Counted from the stretch's first letter, positions 43,077 through 55,206 are shown. The stretch is 64,000 nt of DNA from Apus apus (GCF_020740795.1 NC_067282.1:152382858-152446857), one strand, 5' to 3'. Notes: generated by a model not told the origin, from the letters alone. A program made the numbers and translations.

Positions 43077-43152
43077 CTAGATAAATGTCTCCAAATGAAC
43101 CACTGCCAATCTTTCTGCCCAGCCGGTACTTGTTCCCCACTCGAAGCTCCAT
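43077..43152 (-). CDS. CSNK1E: CSNK1E coding exon 1, residues 1-25
   Basis: The exon runs 43164-43077. The acceptor is TTTTTGCAG|CACAAC and the donor TCTAG|GTGAGT. The ATG at 43152-43150 sits in a good Kozak context (ACCATGG) and opens [20 protein letters not shown], which includes the glycine-rich nucleotide-binding loop. It ends in phase 1, one base into Gly26. Confidence 0.98.
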
Positions 43153-45291
43153 GGTTCAGTTGTGCTGCAAAAAGAAGCACAGAAAGCAGAGTGTCAGATT
43201 ATTCACTTCCTGTTTCTGCTCTAAGACTACAGAGGACACCTCCCCACTTCACCCAGAGGCTGGGTACAGTTTTATATCTTTAAATACTTCACTTTCTACA
43301 CAGCTTCTATCACCTCTTCTGATCTCCTGGATGTCCAGGGACAGCATGAGCTAGAAACGCTGCAGCAACACAACCCCTTCAAGAATGTTTTCCATGTTCC
43401 TATTATGGGAATTAAGAAGGATTGAGTCTCTTCCCCATTCTGTTCAGACATTCCCTCCTGAAAAGGTTTCAGTGGGTGATCACACCACTGTGAAGAAAGA
43501 TGGTACTGCTTACCACCTACAGTACCTGGCACCAGGACAGTGGCAACCTCATAAGATACCAGAAGGGACAGGCATAATAAACCCTATGAGAAAGAACGCT
43601 CTCTGGCCCAGCCCCACCAGCACCTTAGTGGTGGTGAAGCACAGGACCCAAGGGCTGCAGGAGACAGACAGTCTGCCAGGGGCAAGTGACTCCATGGCCC
43701 CCAGGCAGGGGCCAGCACAGGGGAGGAGGCATCACTGAAGTGAACTCTTCAAGGCGAGGCGCGCTGCCTAGGAACCATTTGCTTATCTTCATGCAACTTC
43801 TGCTGATGAGATCACAGCCTCCTTCAGTCTACCTGAGCCTCCCATCGCTGTTGCCTACCCAGGTGTGCCAGCTGTTTGTTTTTAGCAGCTCAGGCCTTTC
43901 CTCATCCCTTTACCTGAGGTGATTAGCTAACCCTTTGACCTGCTATACCCCATCAACATGCCCAGGCTTAGCTTACTCACCTTCCACAGAACAGCAACTA
44001 GGTGGAAAGACCACAGCCACAGAATTTGATCTCCCTGCCAACCTCAATTTGTGCTGCAAACACCTCGACCCACAGTTCCCCAGTTAACAGCCCCCTTTCC
44101 GTTGCCCCTTCCATGGCCACCACTTATTCTAGGAACTGCAGCTCTTCCTGAGACAGACAGCAAGTCTCCTTTTAGAGGCATTTGCCACACTCCTAATTTA
44201 TGCAAGGCCACATTATTAGCCTACAAAATGCAGACACAGAGCCTGTTGGGGACAGGAAAGGTGAGGAATGATTCATGTTTTCACAAGTAGCTGAGAGGAA
44301 CTTTCCCTCGCAGGAGCTCAGTGGGAAGAAAGCATCACTGAAGGAAAGAAGGCAAGAATGGCCTTGTGAGACACAAGCACAAAAAAATAATCCCAGCTAC
44401 AGGATTCTGGGCATACTATAAACCCAGAGCTGCTTCTCCTGCCCCAGGAGATGGGATTACAGAAAGAGGAATAGACGGGCTGCAGAGACATACATGGAAA
44501 TAATCCTATCAAGGCATTCAGGAGACATTGTGAACCCTGAAAGCAGAGCTCTAGTCACAAGAAACCACACACAAAACACTTTGAGGTGGAGTCCCCTCAC
44601 CTAGCATTTACTTATGCATGTGGGTTTCTGTGCGTCTAAAGTCTACAAAACCCTGTGGCTATTTCTGACTTTCTTACTACAAGGAATGTAGGCAGAGCCT
44701 TGGGAACCAAACCAGGAGGCAGGCATGCCTGGGTGAGGGTGCAGCAAATACACACGATTTTTATCCACTGCCTGCTGTTCTGTAATAACCACATTAACAT
44801 ACATCTGACTTGCTTACACTCCTACTCCAATAAGCGATCAAAGGTCTGTGTCCCCAGGAACCCGTCACACCACCGTCAGGAGGACAGCTCTCGAACCTCC
44901 TTCCTTCATGGCTGTGTTTGCCCAAGCCTGTGAACCCCGAGCACTTCCACTCGACTCCAACTGCCAGCTAGGGCAAGCACAGCCAAGCAAGCTGCAGAGG
45001 CCCGGCAATAGGCCCTGCAGGGTCCCCTCGGCATCAGGGCACAGCAGCTACTGCTCTGGAACAACACAGTCCCAAGCCTAAATTTGGTCCCACCCTTCTG
45101 GGACAGGCAGGAGCCAGGTTAAGAAGGGTTTCTCATACAATGAGGCAGCAGCCCTTCTAGCTGATTAAGCAACAGGCTCCAAAGGGGAATCTAAAAAATG
45201 CTCCAGGGTGAGGGGGTGGAAGCCAAGAGCAGGATAATGGAGTGAAAAATCATGGTCTTGCACAGCTGTCATTTTGCTTTATCTCCCCCCT

Positions 45292-45309
45292 AACACACAC
45301 ACACACACA
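45292..45309. repeat. (CA)n microsatellite
   Basis: About nine CA dinucleotides in CSNK1E intron 1, just after a C6 run. Confidence 0.9.
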
Positions 45310-45543
45310 AGTGTGGTTTGAAAACCTGGGAGGAGGCTGGCCAGAGAGCAACAGACTGGACTCATGGTAAGGGGGCAGGACATACATATCCCATCCCCCT
45401 CCCCCCAAGCCCTTCCCCCTCAACAACTGCTCCAGGAGTTCAAACATCTACCAATTTGCCTCTACTTCACACAGGTACCCCCACCACTTACAGCTTCCGC
45501 CCTTACCATCTGATCTTCAGGTCTACTATCACAAGAAGAAAGA

Positions 45544-45614
45544 AAATTTTACACATAAAATGTATATGTGAAATTTATACAACTCTCTATATATTATTTT
45601 TATGTGTAAAATTT
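45544..45614. repeat. Perfect 17-bp inverted repeat, 37-bp loop
   Basis: The left arm AAATTTTACACATAAAA (45544-45560) is the exact reverse complement of the right arm at 45598-45614. The AT-rich loop contains a second, imperfect inverted element. It could form a hairpin in RNA from either strand. No flanking target-site duplication is obvious. Confidence 0.9.
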
Positions 45615-46360
45615 AAAAAGCCATCCCTTCTTCTCTCTCTCCAACCCCACAATAAGGCTTAACCCTCCCTGCCCTGCCACCCTTCCTGGGCTCTCCAGCC
45701 AAGGCAGCATTCCCAGGGGCTGCAGGGCAATCATTTAGTTAAACCATTTAGTTTTCCATAAGGGATTAACACACGTACACCCTCCAAGCAAGTGTGTGCT
45801 CTGCCATGAGCGTTTGCATACGTGAATATCCAACATTACACAGACACCTACAATACACTACACAGCCTTCAAAAATAAAATTACTATCCAGCCACCAGCG
45901 CTGCTTCCTCACACACACCATTTTGCACCAATCCCCCTTTTATATAATAAAAAATACCCACGTACAGGCACAAAGGCCATTATATAAACACACGATAGGA
46001 GCTGATCTCGCACCGCTGTGCCAGCGCTGATGGGCACCGAAGACACAGGGACCGTCCTAGCGAGGGGGATACACGAACAGGAGAACCACCTCGGTCCCAC
46101 CTGAGATGGGCAGGAGTGAGAGAAAATGCCCCGGCTAGCAAAAGGCCACAGGAAAAACCAAACGCACGGCTCCATCATGGAGGCTGTCGAGCCCAGCACC
46201 GCTCCGGCTCTCAGCAGAAGTGTGGGGAGCGGCGGGCTGCTTTTGCCCATTAACCATAGAGGCTCTACACGGCTTTTTGTGTCGGTGTGAGGATGTGTGC
46301 GCGTGTGAAGGGAATCAAGGAAGAGGCTGGCAAAGCAGTAATTTGAACTGGCTTAAAAAT

Positions 46361-46383
46361 GGGGGGGGGGGGGGGGGGGGGGG
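46361..46383. repeat. Poly-G tract, 23 bases
   Basis: An uninterrupted run of 23 G on the plus strand, in CSNK1E intron 1 at the edge of the CpG island. A further G14 run followed by AGGGGG lies at 46481-46500. Confidence 0.95.
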
Positions 46384-46480
46384 CGGAAATAAATAAATCG
46401 CATTTTGATTGAAATGCAAAACATCAAACCCCTCCAGAGCCTTTCACACTTGCAAAAAAAAGGAGAGGAGCAAATAAGAT

Positions 46481-46507
46481 GGGGGGGGGGGGGGAGGGGG
46501 AAGGGAG
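46481..46507. repeat. Second G-rich tract (G14, then short G runs)
   Basis: Fourteen G residues, then G5 and GGGAG units on the plus strand. Together with the G23 run 100 bp to the left it makes a G-quadruplex-prone pair. Confidence 0.9.
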
Positions 46508-47432
46508 AGAAGAGAAGCCCCACGTACAGAGCATTTGGACTACATTTGAGGAAGAAAGAGCCACAACAGGAAAACGGGGAGAACAACAACAAAAAAAAAC
46601 ATGTCCCTTACACCCCCACCCCCTTACAGGCGAAACACTACGCGGAGACAGCCTTACCCCGGCTGTTATTTTTCCGGGTAGGTAACAAAAAGCTGCCACC
46701 CCCGGGAACGGCGCTGAACTTCTCCTCGTTCCACCCCCAACCCCACAGCCGCTCCCGGTCGCGGACCCCCGCCCCAAACCCTCCCCCCACCACAGAAAGA
46801 AACACCGACTCCACACACCCCTCCAAACGCAGACTCCCCCCGAAACAGGTGACGAAGGGGGCGGGGGGGGGAGAACGAGATCCGGAGCATCAGTGAAGCG
46901 GGGGGGGGGAGGGAGGGGTGAGGGGGCTGCATCAGCCGGGGGGCAGCCCCCCGCGGGGACCCCCACAGCCCCCCGCCGAGAACGGCACGGTACTCCCTTC
47001 CCCGCTTGCCCTGGCCCCGCCGGCAGACAGAGCCACGGCGAGGGAAGAAAGAAAGAGAAGAAAGGGGGAGCCCCCCCCCCTCCCTCCCCAAAATCCGCCG
47101 CCGCCGGAGCGGGGACCCCCTCCCCGCGCCCCCACAAAGGGGCTTTTGTCCCCCGCTGCCCCCTCCGGCCCGGCGCATCGCGCCCTCCCCTCCCCCGCCC
47201 CCTCCCCCTCCTCCCTCCCTCCGCGCACACAAAGAGCCGGAGGGGCCGCCTTTCCCCCGGGGTTTGCGCCCCAAGATGGAGGCGGGAGCCCCCCATACCC
47301 ACCCTGACGGGAAGGGGGCCGTGTGGGGCTGCTGCTCCGCCGGCTGTCAGGGGGCCAAACCGCCGCGGCGGGAAGGATGACGGAGGATTGGGGAGGGCTG
47401 GTGGCGGCCGTGCCCGGCGCGTCCCTCCTTCG

Positions 47433-47467
47433 CTCGGCTCGGCTCGGCTCGGCTCGGCGCGGCGCGG
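47433..47467. repeat. (CTCGG)5 (CGCGG)2 pentanucleotide repeat
   Basis: Five CTCGG units are followed by two CGCGG units, in the CpG island about 100 bp inside intron 1 from the proposed exon 1 donor of CSNK1E. It is rich in CpG and probably length-variable. Confidence 0.95.
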
Positions 47468-47549
47468 CGCTGCCTGCCGCCTCCTCCGCCCGCCCGCTCG
47501 CTCGCCGTCCCCTCCAGCCGGCGTGTGCTCGGCACAGCCCGGCGCTCAC

Positions 47550-47645
47550 CCAGTTTCCATTGAGTCCCGGAGCCAAACCCACTGATGTCACCCAGCGCGG
47601 GCCCTCCCTCCTCCTCCTCCTCCTCCGCCCGCCGTTAAAGGCGCA
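47550..47645 (-). promoter_or_regulatory. CSNK1E: CSNK1E promoter and probable 5' UTR exon 1
   Basis: The CpG island extends over about 46.65-47.72 kb. On the minus strand an excellent donor (AACTGG|GTGAGC) ends a non-coding exon at 47550. A TATA-like TTTAA at 47635-47639 would place the start near 47610. A CRE-like TGACATCA (plus-strand TGATGTCA) lies at 47583-47590 and a YY1-like AAGATGGAGGCG at 47273-47284. A second good donor (GCCGGG|GTAAGG, exon end 46658) could serve an alternative first exon. Exon boundaries are inferred from splice motifs only. Confidence 0.6.
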
Positions 47646-48020
47646 ACGGCCCCTTTAGCGCCGTTCCCGCTGCCCTCCCGCCCGCCCTTCCATCTCAGCC
47701 CCGGACGGGGGGAGGCCAAACGTCGTGTGTCCCCCCCCCCCCCCACACACACACACTCCACGCATAGAAACAAGGGGGCTGTTTTTTTTTTGGGGGGGAC
47801 GCTTCCCTCCGCGGCTGCCGGGCTCCCCGCTGCAGGTTTCTGGCCAGCAGAGTCACCCCAACCCCGCAGAGGGGGGGTCGGGGGCACCTGAGCTCACGCC
47901 GCTTGGGAGTGGGGTGTACGCCTCGGGTGAAGCACCTGCAAGTCTGCATGAGCGTCGGCAGGCACGCAGGGAGGCCTAGCACGGGCAGACGGGGGCCAAC
48001 GAGGTGCCCACCGGCTGAGA

Positions 48021-48450
48021 GAATCATAGAACGTTTTGGGTTAAAAGAGACCTTCCGGATCCATCTGGTTCCAATCCCCCCTGCCACGGGAAGAGACACT
48101 TCCCACTAGGCCAGGTTGTTCCAAGCCCCATTCAACCTCATGTTGAACGCTTCTACAGAGGGGGCATCCACAGCTTCCCAGAGCAACATATTCCAGTGTC
48201 TGGCCCCCCCTCAAAGGAAACAATTTATTTCTAATGTCTAACCTAAATCTCTCCTCTTCCAGTTTAAAGCCATTCACTCCTGTCCTATCACTACAAGCCC
48301 ATATAAAAAGTCCCTCCCCAGCTTTTCTGAAGGCCCCTTCAGGTACTGGAAGGCCTCTGGAAGGTCTCTCTGGGGCTCTGTCTTCAGGCTGAGCAACCCC
48401 TGTCTTCATAGGAGAGGTGCTCCAGGCCCTCTGATCATCTTTGTGGCCCT
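48021..48450 (-). mobile_element. CR1 LINE 3' fragment, 5'-truncated
   Basis: The plus strand is the complement of a CR1 3' end. It starts at GAATCATAGAACGTTTTGGG and passes through AGGCCAGGTTGTTCCAAG, CCCCATTCAACCTC, and TCACTCCTGTCCTATCACTA. It ends near TCTGATCATCTTTGTGGCC, in the ORF2 tail. The copy is well preserved and lies about 400 bp upstream of the CSNK1E promoter, in sense with the gene. Confidence 0.95.
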
Positions 48451-51400
48451 AAGGTGCAAAGCCAGGGGTACCCCCCAGCCTCCAAAGTGTTTGGAGGTGA
48501 CCACTGTGGGCTGCAGCAAGCTCTGGAGCAGCTCAGAAAGAGCCAGCTGGGTCAGGGGGAGGCAGCTATGGTATATTGGACCCGCATGGGGGTGTAGGAG
48601 CAGAGCCTGGGCTGGGGAAGCATTTGGGGACTTCTGGAAGTCGGGAGGTTGGGGCTGGAAGGGCAAAGGACAATCAAGTTGCCATTGTGCAGCTCTGGGA
48701 GCTGGGGTTTGGGGGAAGGCTGGAGACCAGTGCAGGGTAAGAGGGAAGGGAACGGTGGTGGGTACTGTGGAGTAAGAGCCAGAGACTTCCAAGTTTTGCA
48801 GGCACCAAATTGCTCTCAATAGGGTGGAGTTGCCTCGGCACAGTCATCACAAACTCAAGAACTGCAGTTTCTGTGGTCGGGCTAGGAGTGGAGGAGATAA
48901 ACATGATGGAGCAGAGCACAAGAGCCACCGTACCAGGCCAGCCTCCGTGTGCGTTTGGCCAGGTCTCCCAGTGGACAGCTGACCCCTTGTCAACTTTCAA
49001 ATCCACAAGGCAAGCCTGAGCCCTTGGCACCGAGAGGCCCAAGCTGCAGCCCTGATGGTGCTGTGCAGTGCAGAAAGCTGCTGTGCAGTGCAGAGAGCTG
49101 CTGTTGCTTCTAGTCCCACCAAGATGGTGGGCTGCAGTGCTCTGAATCCCACTGCCAGTCAGCGCCTGCACTGAGCTGATGGGCCACTGGGACAGGGGAG
49201 TAGTTCCTGTTGCACGCAACGCTTTGGGAAACAGCCCCATTTCCCTCTCTTACTGCTGGGCCAGTTTTATCACAGAACTTTGTCTCCATTCCAGGAAGTT
49301 AAAATTTAATTGTTTTTTTTTGTAGTAACGACGTTTCCTTACACATGCTCCATTGAACCTCTGTAGTTTCACAGCTTACATAACAGTGAGCAGATGGAAA
49401 GGTAGGCAAAAAAGTGCACAGCTGCTGCCCAATCCATTCAAGGACTTGCCCTCCTACCCTGGGTAGGTGCACATAAGCCAAGAGGGAATTTGCCAGATCT
49501 CACCACCGCTCATGACTTTGCTGCGAGAGGCAGGCCCATGTAGGCACTGAGTGATGTGGGCTCTGCCAGAGAAAGCTCCTGGAAGAATGAATCCAAAGCA
49601 GGTCCCAGGAGAGTTGGCTCTTGGCATGGCAGGTGGGAGCGGAATTTGGGGTGACACTGCCCAGCAGGTGGGTGCAGGGTTTGGGGGTACAGTGGCCATG
49701 TCAGCTCTACCCCTGTCTCTGGCTAAAGGGGCGGGAGGGAATTTGAAGAAATCCCAAACGTAGACAAAGCCCTTGGGGATGAAATCAGAACGTGTGTACA
49801 GACACTTCAGCTACCTTTATTTTAATCATTTAAATCTTAAAATAAGAACTCTTTAATTAGAAACATTCCCTTAATTGAATTGTAATCAAGCTTTTAGTAC
49901 TGTTAGCCTGGCTAGCCATGTGATCTAATAACACCCACCTTCCTCTCTCCAAGCATTGCCTAGTTACACCTCTTCTTCTGGAGTAATTTATATTGGGCAG
50001 CCTGGGCCAGGGGCTGATGGTTTTGGCTGTGTCTGTAGCAGCCAGTAGCATGGGGACCCTGTCTCCATCGGGACTGTCAGTACTCCAGTGGTACAACAGG
50101 TAACTCCTACCCCAGTGTCAAAGGAAAGGTCAGTGTTACATGTAACACAAGCTGCAGGACCCCGACTAGAGAGGCTGGGGTTTGGTTGGGAAGGGAAGAA
50201 ATTTGAGAGACAGGCAGAACCCATGCTCACAATCTTTGCTGGGTCTTCTCCATTCCTTTCCAGTTACCAAATTGGTGTACAGTGGTAGCCACAAGCGTCT
50301 TTTCCCCTCTATGCACCTCTTCAAATAATGAGCATCCCCTCAGGCCTAGCCCTGTATTGGGCACCAGAATACAACAAAGTGGCATTAAGGCTAAAGTTAA
50401 GCTATAGCACCTGGAAATCTGTCTACCCTCCCAGACCCAGCAGTTAGCCACATCTGCACTCATCCATGCCAGGATAAGACCCCAGGAGGCCTCACCTCAT
50501 CCCTTCTCCTTGTTTGTTCTGGGAAGGATTCTTGCATGTAGAGCATGGAAGGGAATCAAGGCTCCAGACAAGCCCTTTAGCTCAGCAACTGAGGGTCCTG
50601 CACCTGGGACACCTCATGTCTACTTTTCATGGGATTCAGACATGGCCAAAGCATCCCTAGATGATGCAGGGAGTGCTGCTGCTGAAGGCAGACAAGCAGA
50701 AGATGGGTTACACAGGGTACCTCTGCTTGCAGGCCCTATGTCTGCCATGCTGTTCATGTGGGAAGGTCCTTGGGCAGACCCCAGTGCTCACACTGCAGCA
50801 CTGTAAAGGGAACCTGTAGCAATGTGTTTTGGGCTCAGCCTTGTGGGTTGATGTATCCAAAGGGGCTGTACCTCACTGGACATCCACCCAGCCTCACCAT
50901 TGCCAGCCATGTCATTCCTCGGGTAGGAAAGGAGAAGAAGGGATAGAGTTGCAGTGTTTATTCACAGTGTCATTCACTGCTGGGTAGCCTTCCAGTGTCA
51001 CCATATATGATATTCATAGCACCTAGTAAAACCTTTGGGAAAGCTGAGCTCCAGCAACCTAGTAGACCTCAAAGAAATGTCAGGTCAGGTCATATATGGC
51101 AGCTCTGCCTTATCCACAGTGAGCGGAATCCTGTTTCACCTGCTGTCCTGAGAGGGACGTGCTGCTTTGAAGACCAAAGCTACTTCTTCACGGAGAGGCT
51201 TGCCTGTCCTAGGAAAGTGTGGGGAATCAGGGAAAGAGCAGAGAAAACTGTGGCTCTGTGCTGGCGTTCTACTTCTACAAAGCCAATGAAAACAAGAAAA
51301 TATGAGAAGTGAGAACAAACATATTTCCATCTGCAACTCAAGAGATTCCTGAGGAAGCAGGTACCTGTGGCTTGTCACATCCAACAGAGCAGAACAGGGT

Positions 51401-54204
51401 TGTTCAAAGCATTACGTCACAGTTTATTCAGAATATACCTTCCCCTACTCAAAAAAAAGAAATAATTAATTTTCACAGGGTCTTTTTTACTGGACACATC
51501 GTCTAGTTTCTCAGTACTTCCCAAATAATAATGGATTTGTCTTTTCAATACTCAGACCAAACAAGAGAGTGGTGTTTTAGAGAAGACCCAGCATTCCTGG
51601 AGGGAAGGTCAAATGCAGCCTGCAAGGTGGGGATACTGATCTGAGTGCTTTGCCAGAGCACTCTGCATTTTAAAGCCTTTTCTACAGTCAAGTGCAAGTC
51701 CCCAGTCACATGCAGCAGGGAGCAATAAATACTCCTGCAAACGAGACATCAGGATCTCAGGATAGCACAAGGCTAAAAACAATGCAAAATGCCAAAATAA
51801 ATAAAACATAGCTAATAGCTACCTCTGAAAAGGTTGCTGTGAGTGACTCGCTCAGCATCAGGTAGGGAATCCGCAGCAGGAGAAGGGATCCAAGCCAACA
51901 CACAACTGTATCAGCAATGAGTCACTCCTTTGTCTTCACACTTTTTTGGGGAAAAAAAGAAAACAACACAAAAAAACAGAGATGATGCTGTGTCCCTGCA
52001 AAGAGCCTTCTTCAGTGACGCAGCCCCTACTCCTCCAGAGCACTATCTCACCTATGTGTTGCAGTTGTCCTGTGGAAAATAAATCTGTGCCCACATAATT
52101 AAAGACTTGGCCATATTTCATATGCATGAGGACATTGAAGGGCAGTTGTACAGCCTGCCTTGGTGCTGCCATTTCTCACCAATGAGAAATGTGTCTTCTG
52201 ATACAACAGGTAGCAGCAATGGCCTGTTGTTCTCAGTGAGAAGCAGAGCTGGTGAGAGGTGAGATGTTCTGTTGGGTGGCATTTGGGGCAACAGCACCAG
52301 AGCAGTAAGGCTTGAGAGAAATCTTTGCTCCCAGAAACACAAGCTGATAGGACTGTCCTCCCTGCCTCTCTTGTCTCATCCAAACTTTCCCACGTTTGGC
52401 TTTCCTTCTGCAGGCTTGTCATGAAGTCCTGGGCTCTGGGCTCAGCCATTGCTCCCTCCCACGTCCATCTCACCCGCCCTTCCCTGCCTCTTCCCCACCA
52501 CAACCTTGGGCCCAGTCTCCTACCCAGACAGGAGTTTCATCCCTTCCCTATTCAAATCAGGTGCTTTCCTCCACCAGACTTCCCAGAAGCCAAAAGTGGT
52601 AGCTGGGAGTGCAGGGCAGAGGGAGGCATCAAGGGATTCAGCCTGGTGTCTGACACAAAGCAGCAGGATGTGGCCCTATAAGGGAAAGCCCTCCCAGTTT
52701 CAGCCCTGCTCCTCCATGGGAAAGCCCATATGCCACCACATCAGCCTCAGAAGCCAAGGGAGGGTTGGGCAGGTTAGCAGAGGCTGAAATATTCACAGCA
52801 GTGAAGCTGTGACAAGTCTTCCCCCCATGTTTAGCCAAACCATCTAATTTATTCACGCCAGTGGGGGAGAGCAGTGGTGTTTCATGGAGCTGGCAAAACA
52901 CAGCCTTCATGACAGAAAAACTACTGTCCTGCCCCAGGCTCAGCCCTTGCTTGAAAGCCCAGAAGTTCTGGAGCTTTCTTTCCCTGGGCTATATATATAT
53001 ACTTCGAATAGGCTGGGAAAACTAGTGGTGGGCCAGCATATTCAGAAAGAACTAAGTAAATACGCCCAATGCGAGCTGAGGCAATAACTTTCTGTGGAAT
53101 ATTTCTTCTCCAGTGGTGAAAATTTAGTGAAGTTATAAGCTAGTGAAAACAGGGTCTTAAAAGGGGAAGTGGCAGCAACCTTAATAATAGGAGCTGCTCC
53201 GGCCACACCTATAATTAAGGGCCATCATTGCTTCTTTCCGTATACCTCACCTTTTTTATCCTTGTGGTATTCCCAGCTTCTCCCAGTTTGCAACTGACTC
53301 TCTTTATTACACCCACGCTGGCTTGCTGTGTTAGAAAAAACACAAGGCATAATGGAAAAAAACAAAACAAAAACAAAGAATGTTCAGTTGCACCCTCAGA
53401 GCTGTGTCAGGCCAGGGTGGACATAGCAGAGGACTACAGGACAGGGCCAAGGTTCCTTGGTAGGAAATGGACTCAGGGCTGAATCAGCAGGACCTTGCTT
53501 GAAGGCATGTAACCTTGTCCTCCTTGCCTGCACGCTGAGTGCTTCCCAGGCACCAAGGCATCTGAGCACCTAGGAGTGGTGGAAGACCCTGGCCCAGCAT
53601 CCTAGGCCAGATGCAGGAATGCAAGGGAGACACCACCTCTGCCTTGCCAAGTCTTATAGATTCCTCCTCATCCTGAAGCACATCTCTCTCTAAGATACTC
53701 CAACCCTCATATTTTTTGGAGAAGAACTGAAGTGTCCCTCTCTCTGTTTGGGCTTTTGCCCCCATGTACATACACTGTGGCAGAGTCATCAGCTGAGGCA
53801 GCCTGATCCCATCTTCCTGGAGGGGTGGGGTAAGGTCTACTGTGCTTCCCTCTCCCTTTTTACATGGCACTGGGGATGGTTTTTGGCAGCAATATAAACT
53901 TCTCAAAGACTCTAGTGAGAGGATGTGCAGCCTGAAGAGAAGAGAAACAGCCCTGGGGCTCAGAACACAGCTCTCTCTGTGTCTCTCTTAGGAACAGCGG
54001 GAGCAAAGCAACAGAGAACTGAGAAGCCACATTTGCTCCTGCAGAAAGATGTGCAGGTCAGACCAACTGAAGTATAGGACTGGTCAGACAGGAGGCAATT
54101 CAGCTGTGAAATTACTTGTGTTTGGGAAGCTGGTTGGAGGAGAGGCTGGATATAGAAGTACGTATCAGAGGAGGTCTCCCCTGGCTTAAGGAAGGCAAAT
54201 AGTG
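48451..54204. other. Intergenic DNA upstream of CSNK1E
   Basis: No gene is recognised over 5.7 kb on either strand. The open frames here lack family resemblance. Minus-strand AATAAA hexamers near 49816 and 50953 are present but have no associated exon. A 20-bp tandem duplication of GCTGTGCAGTGCAGA-type sequence occurs near 49068-49105. Confidence 0.5.
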
Positions 54205-55206
54205 CATTCTTCAAAAAAGGACAAAAGGTTGGTTCTGGGAACTACAGGCTCATCAGACTCATTTGGGCCCTGGAGCAGGTCTTTTTGGAACACATTTCTG
54301 GGCACAGGAAGGAGAAGGAGGTGGCTGGCATCTGTCAATGTGGATTTATCAAGGGTAAACCATACCTGAACAATTTGGTCACCTTCTTCGATAAAATGAC
54401 TGGATTTGTGGGTGAGGGCGGAGTAGTGGAAGTGGCTTATCTCAAATTCAACCAGGCTGTCAACACCGTCTCCCACAATGTTCTGATATCCAAGTAAAGG
54501 TGTTGCAGTCTCAACAGGTGGACAAGCAGATGGCTAAAAACCAGTTGGCTGGTCAGACTGAGGGGGTAGTGGTTAATGAGTCGTATTCTGCCTAGAGGCT
54601 GGTACCAAATGGGATTCCTGTCCTGGAACCTGTCCTGTTTAACATGGTTATTGTTGACCTGGAGAACGTGATGGGGTGCACTTCCACCAAGCTTGCAGGT
54701 AACACCTGGTTGGAGGGGAAGGTAGTCAACAATTCCCAAGGGCAGGGCCGCCATCAGAGGGACGTAAACAGGCTGAAGGGATGGGCCTGCAGGAATAGTG
54801 GGAGTTCAGCAAGGGCAAATGAACAGCCCTGGACCTGGGAAGGAAGAGGCCCTGGCTACAATAGAAGCTGGGGACCTGCCAGATGAGGAACAGCTCTGTG
54901 GGAAAGGGCCTCAGAATCCTGGTAAAAGACAGAGCCAAGCTCTTCACAGTCTTGCACGGTGGGAGAATGGGAGATATCAAGCATAATTTGAAACAAGAGA
55001 GGTCCAGCTTGAAAGCAAGGAAGATCTTTCTGGCCCAAAGATAGTCAAGCACAGGAAAAAGTTTTCCAGGGAGGCTGTGCAATCTCCATCCTTAGAGGTT
55101 AACAAGACCAGGTAAAGCTCTGAGCAACCTCATTTGATCTCTTTGCTGACCCTGCTTTGAGCAGGAGGCTGGACTGGAGCTCTCCTGAGGTCTCTCTCAA
55201 CCCGAA
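54205..55206 (+). mobile_element. CR1 LINE, reverse-transcriptase region to 3' end
   Basis: The plus strand begins inside CR1 ORF2 at a block encoding a degraded GNYRLI, followed by CQCGFIKGKPYLNNLVTFFD and a segment resembling AFDTVSHNVLISK. These belong to the RT domain. It continues through TTGACCTGGAGAA and GGAATAGTGGGAGTTCA to the 3' end (CTGACCCTGCTTTGAGCAGG and GGTCTCTCTCAACCC). Stops and frameshifts break the frame throughout, and a stretch near 54.9 kb is missing compared with a full CR1. It belongs to a different subfamily from the 48-kb copy because the tail wording differs. Confidence 0.9.

Larger units (their letters stand above)
43165..47549 (-). other. CSNK1E: CSNK1E intron 1
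   Basis: This 4.4-kb intron includes the 3' half of the CpG island, two long G tracts, a CA microsatellite (45292-45309) and a perfect 17-bp inverted repeat (45544-45614). No coding exon or interspersed repeat was recognised. Confidence 0.65.
23960..47610 (-). other. CSNK1E: CSNK1E gene, complete coding region
   Basis: Casein kinase 1 epsilon is a monomeric Ser/Thr kinase that phosphorylates PER proteins in the circadian clock and Dishevelled in Wnt signalling. Nine coding exons join in perfect phase to 416 codons, equal to the human protein. The kinase domain spans about residues 9-280: Gly-rich loop IGSGSFG (15-21), ATP lysine K38, HRD aspartate D128, DFG aspartate D149, and R178, the position changed in the hamster tau clock mutant and normal here. 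A basic [12 protein letters not shown] segment lies at 221-232. The tail from about 295 is the autoinhibitory region phosphorylated in the family. It is the epsilon paralogue and not delta: the tail has [14 protein letters not shown], ends TSVPFDHLGK, and lacks the delta-type tail. Transcription starts in a CpG island at about 47.6 kb, consistent with broad expression. Confidence 0.97.

Noticed and set aside
46424-47302. 292-codon minus-strand and several plus-strand frames of 200 or more codons
   Set aside because: All lie in the CSNK1E CpG island, where stops are rare. The translations are Gly/Pro/Arg low complexity with no family resemblance and overlap one another in several frames.
54285-54497. 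Plus-strand frame resembling a reverse transcriptase
   Set aside because: It is a short remnant of a CR1 ORF2 with stops on both sides, not a functional gene.
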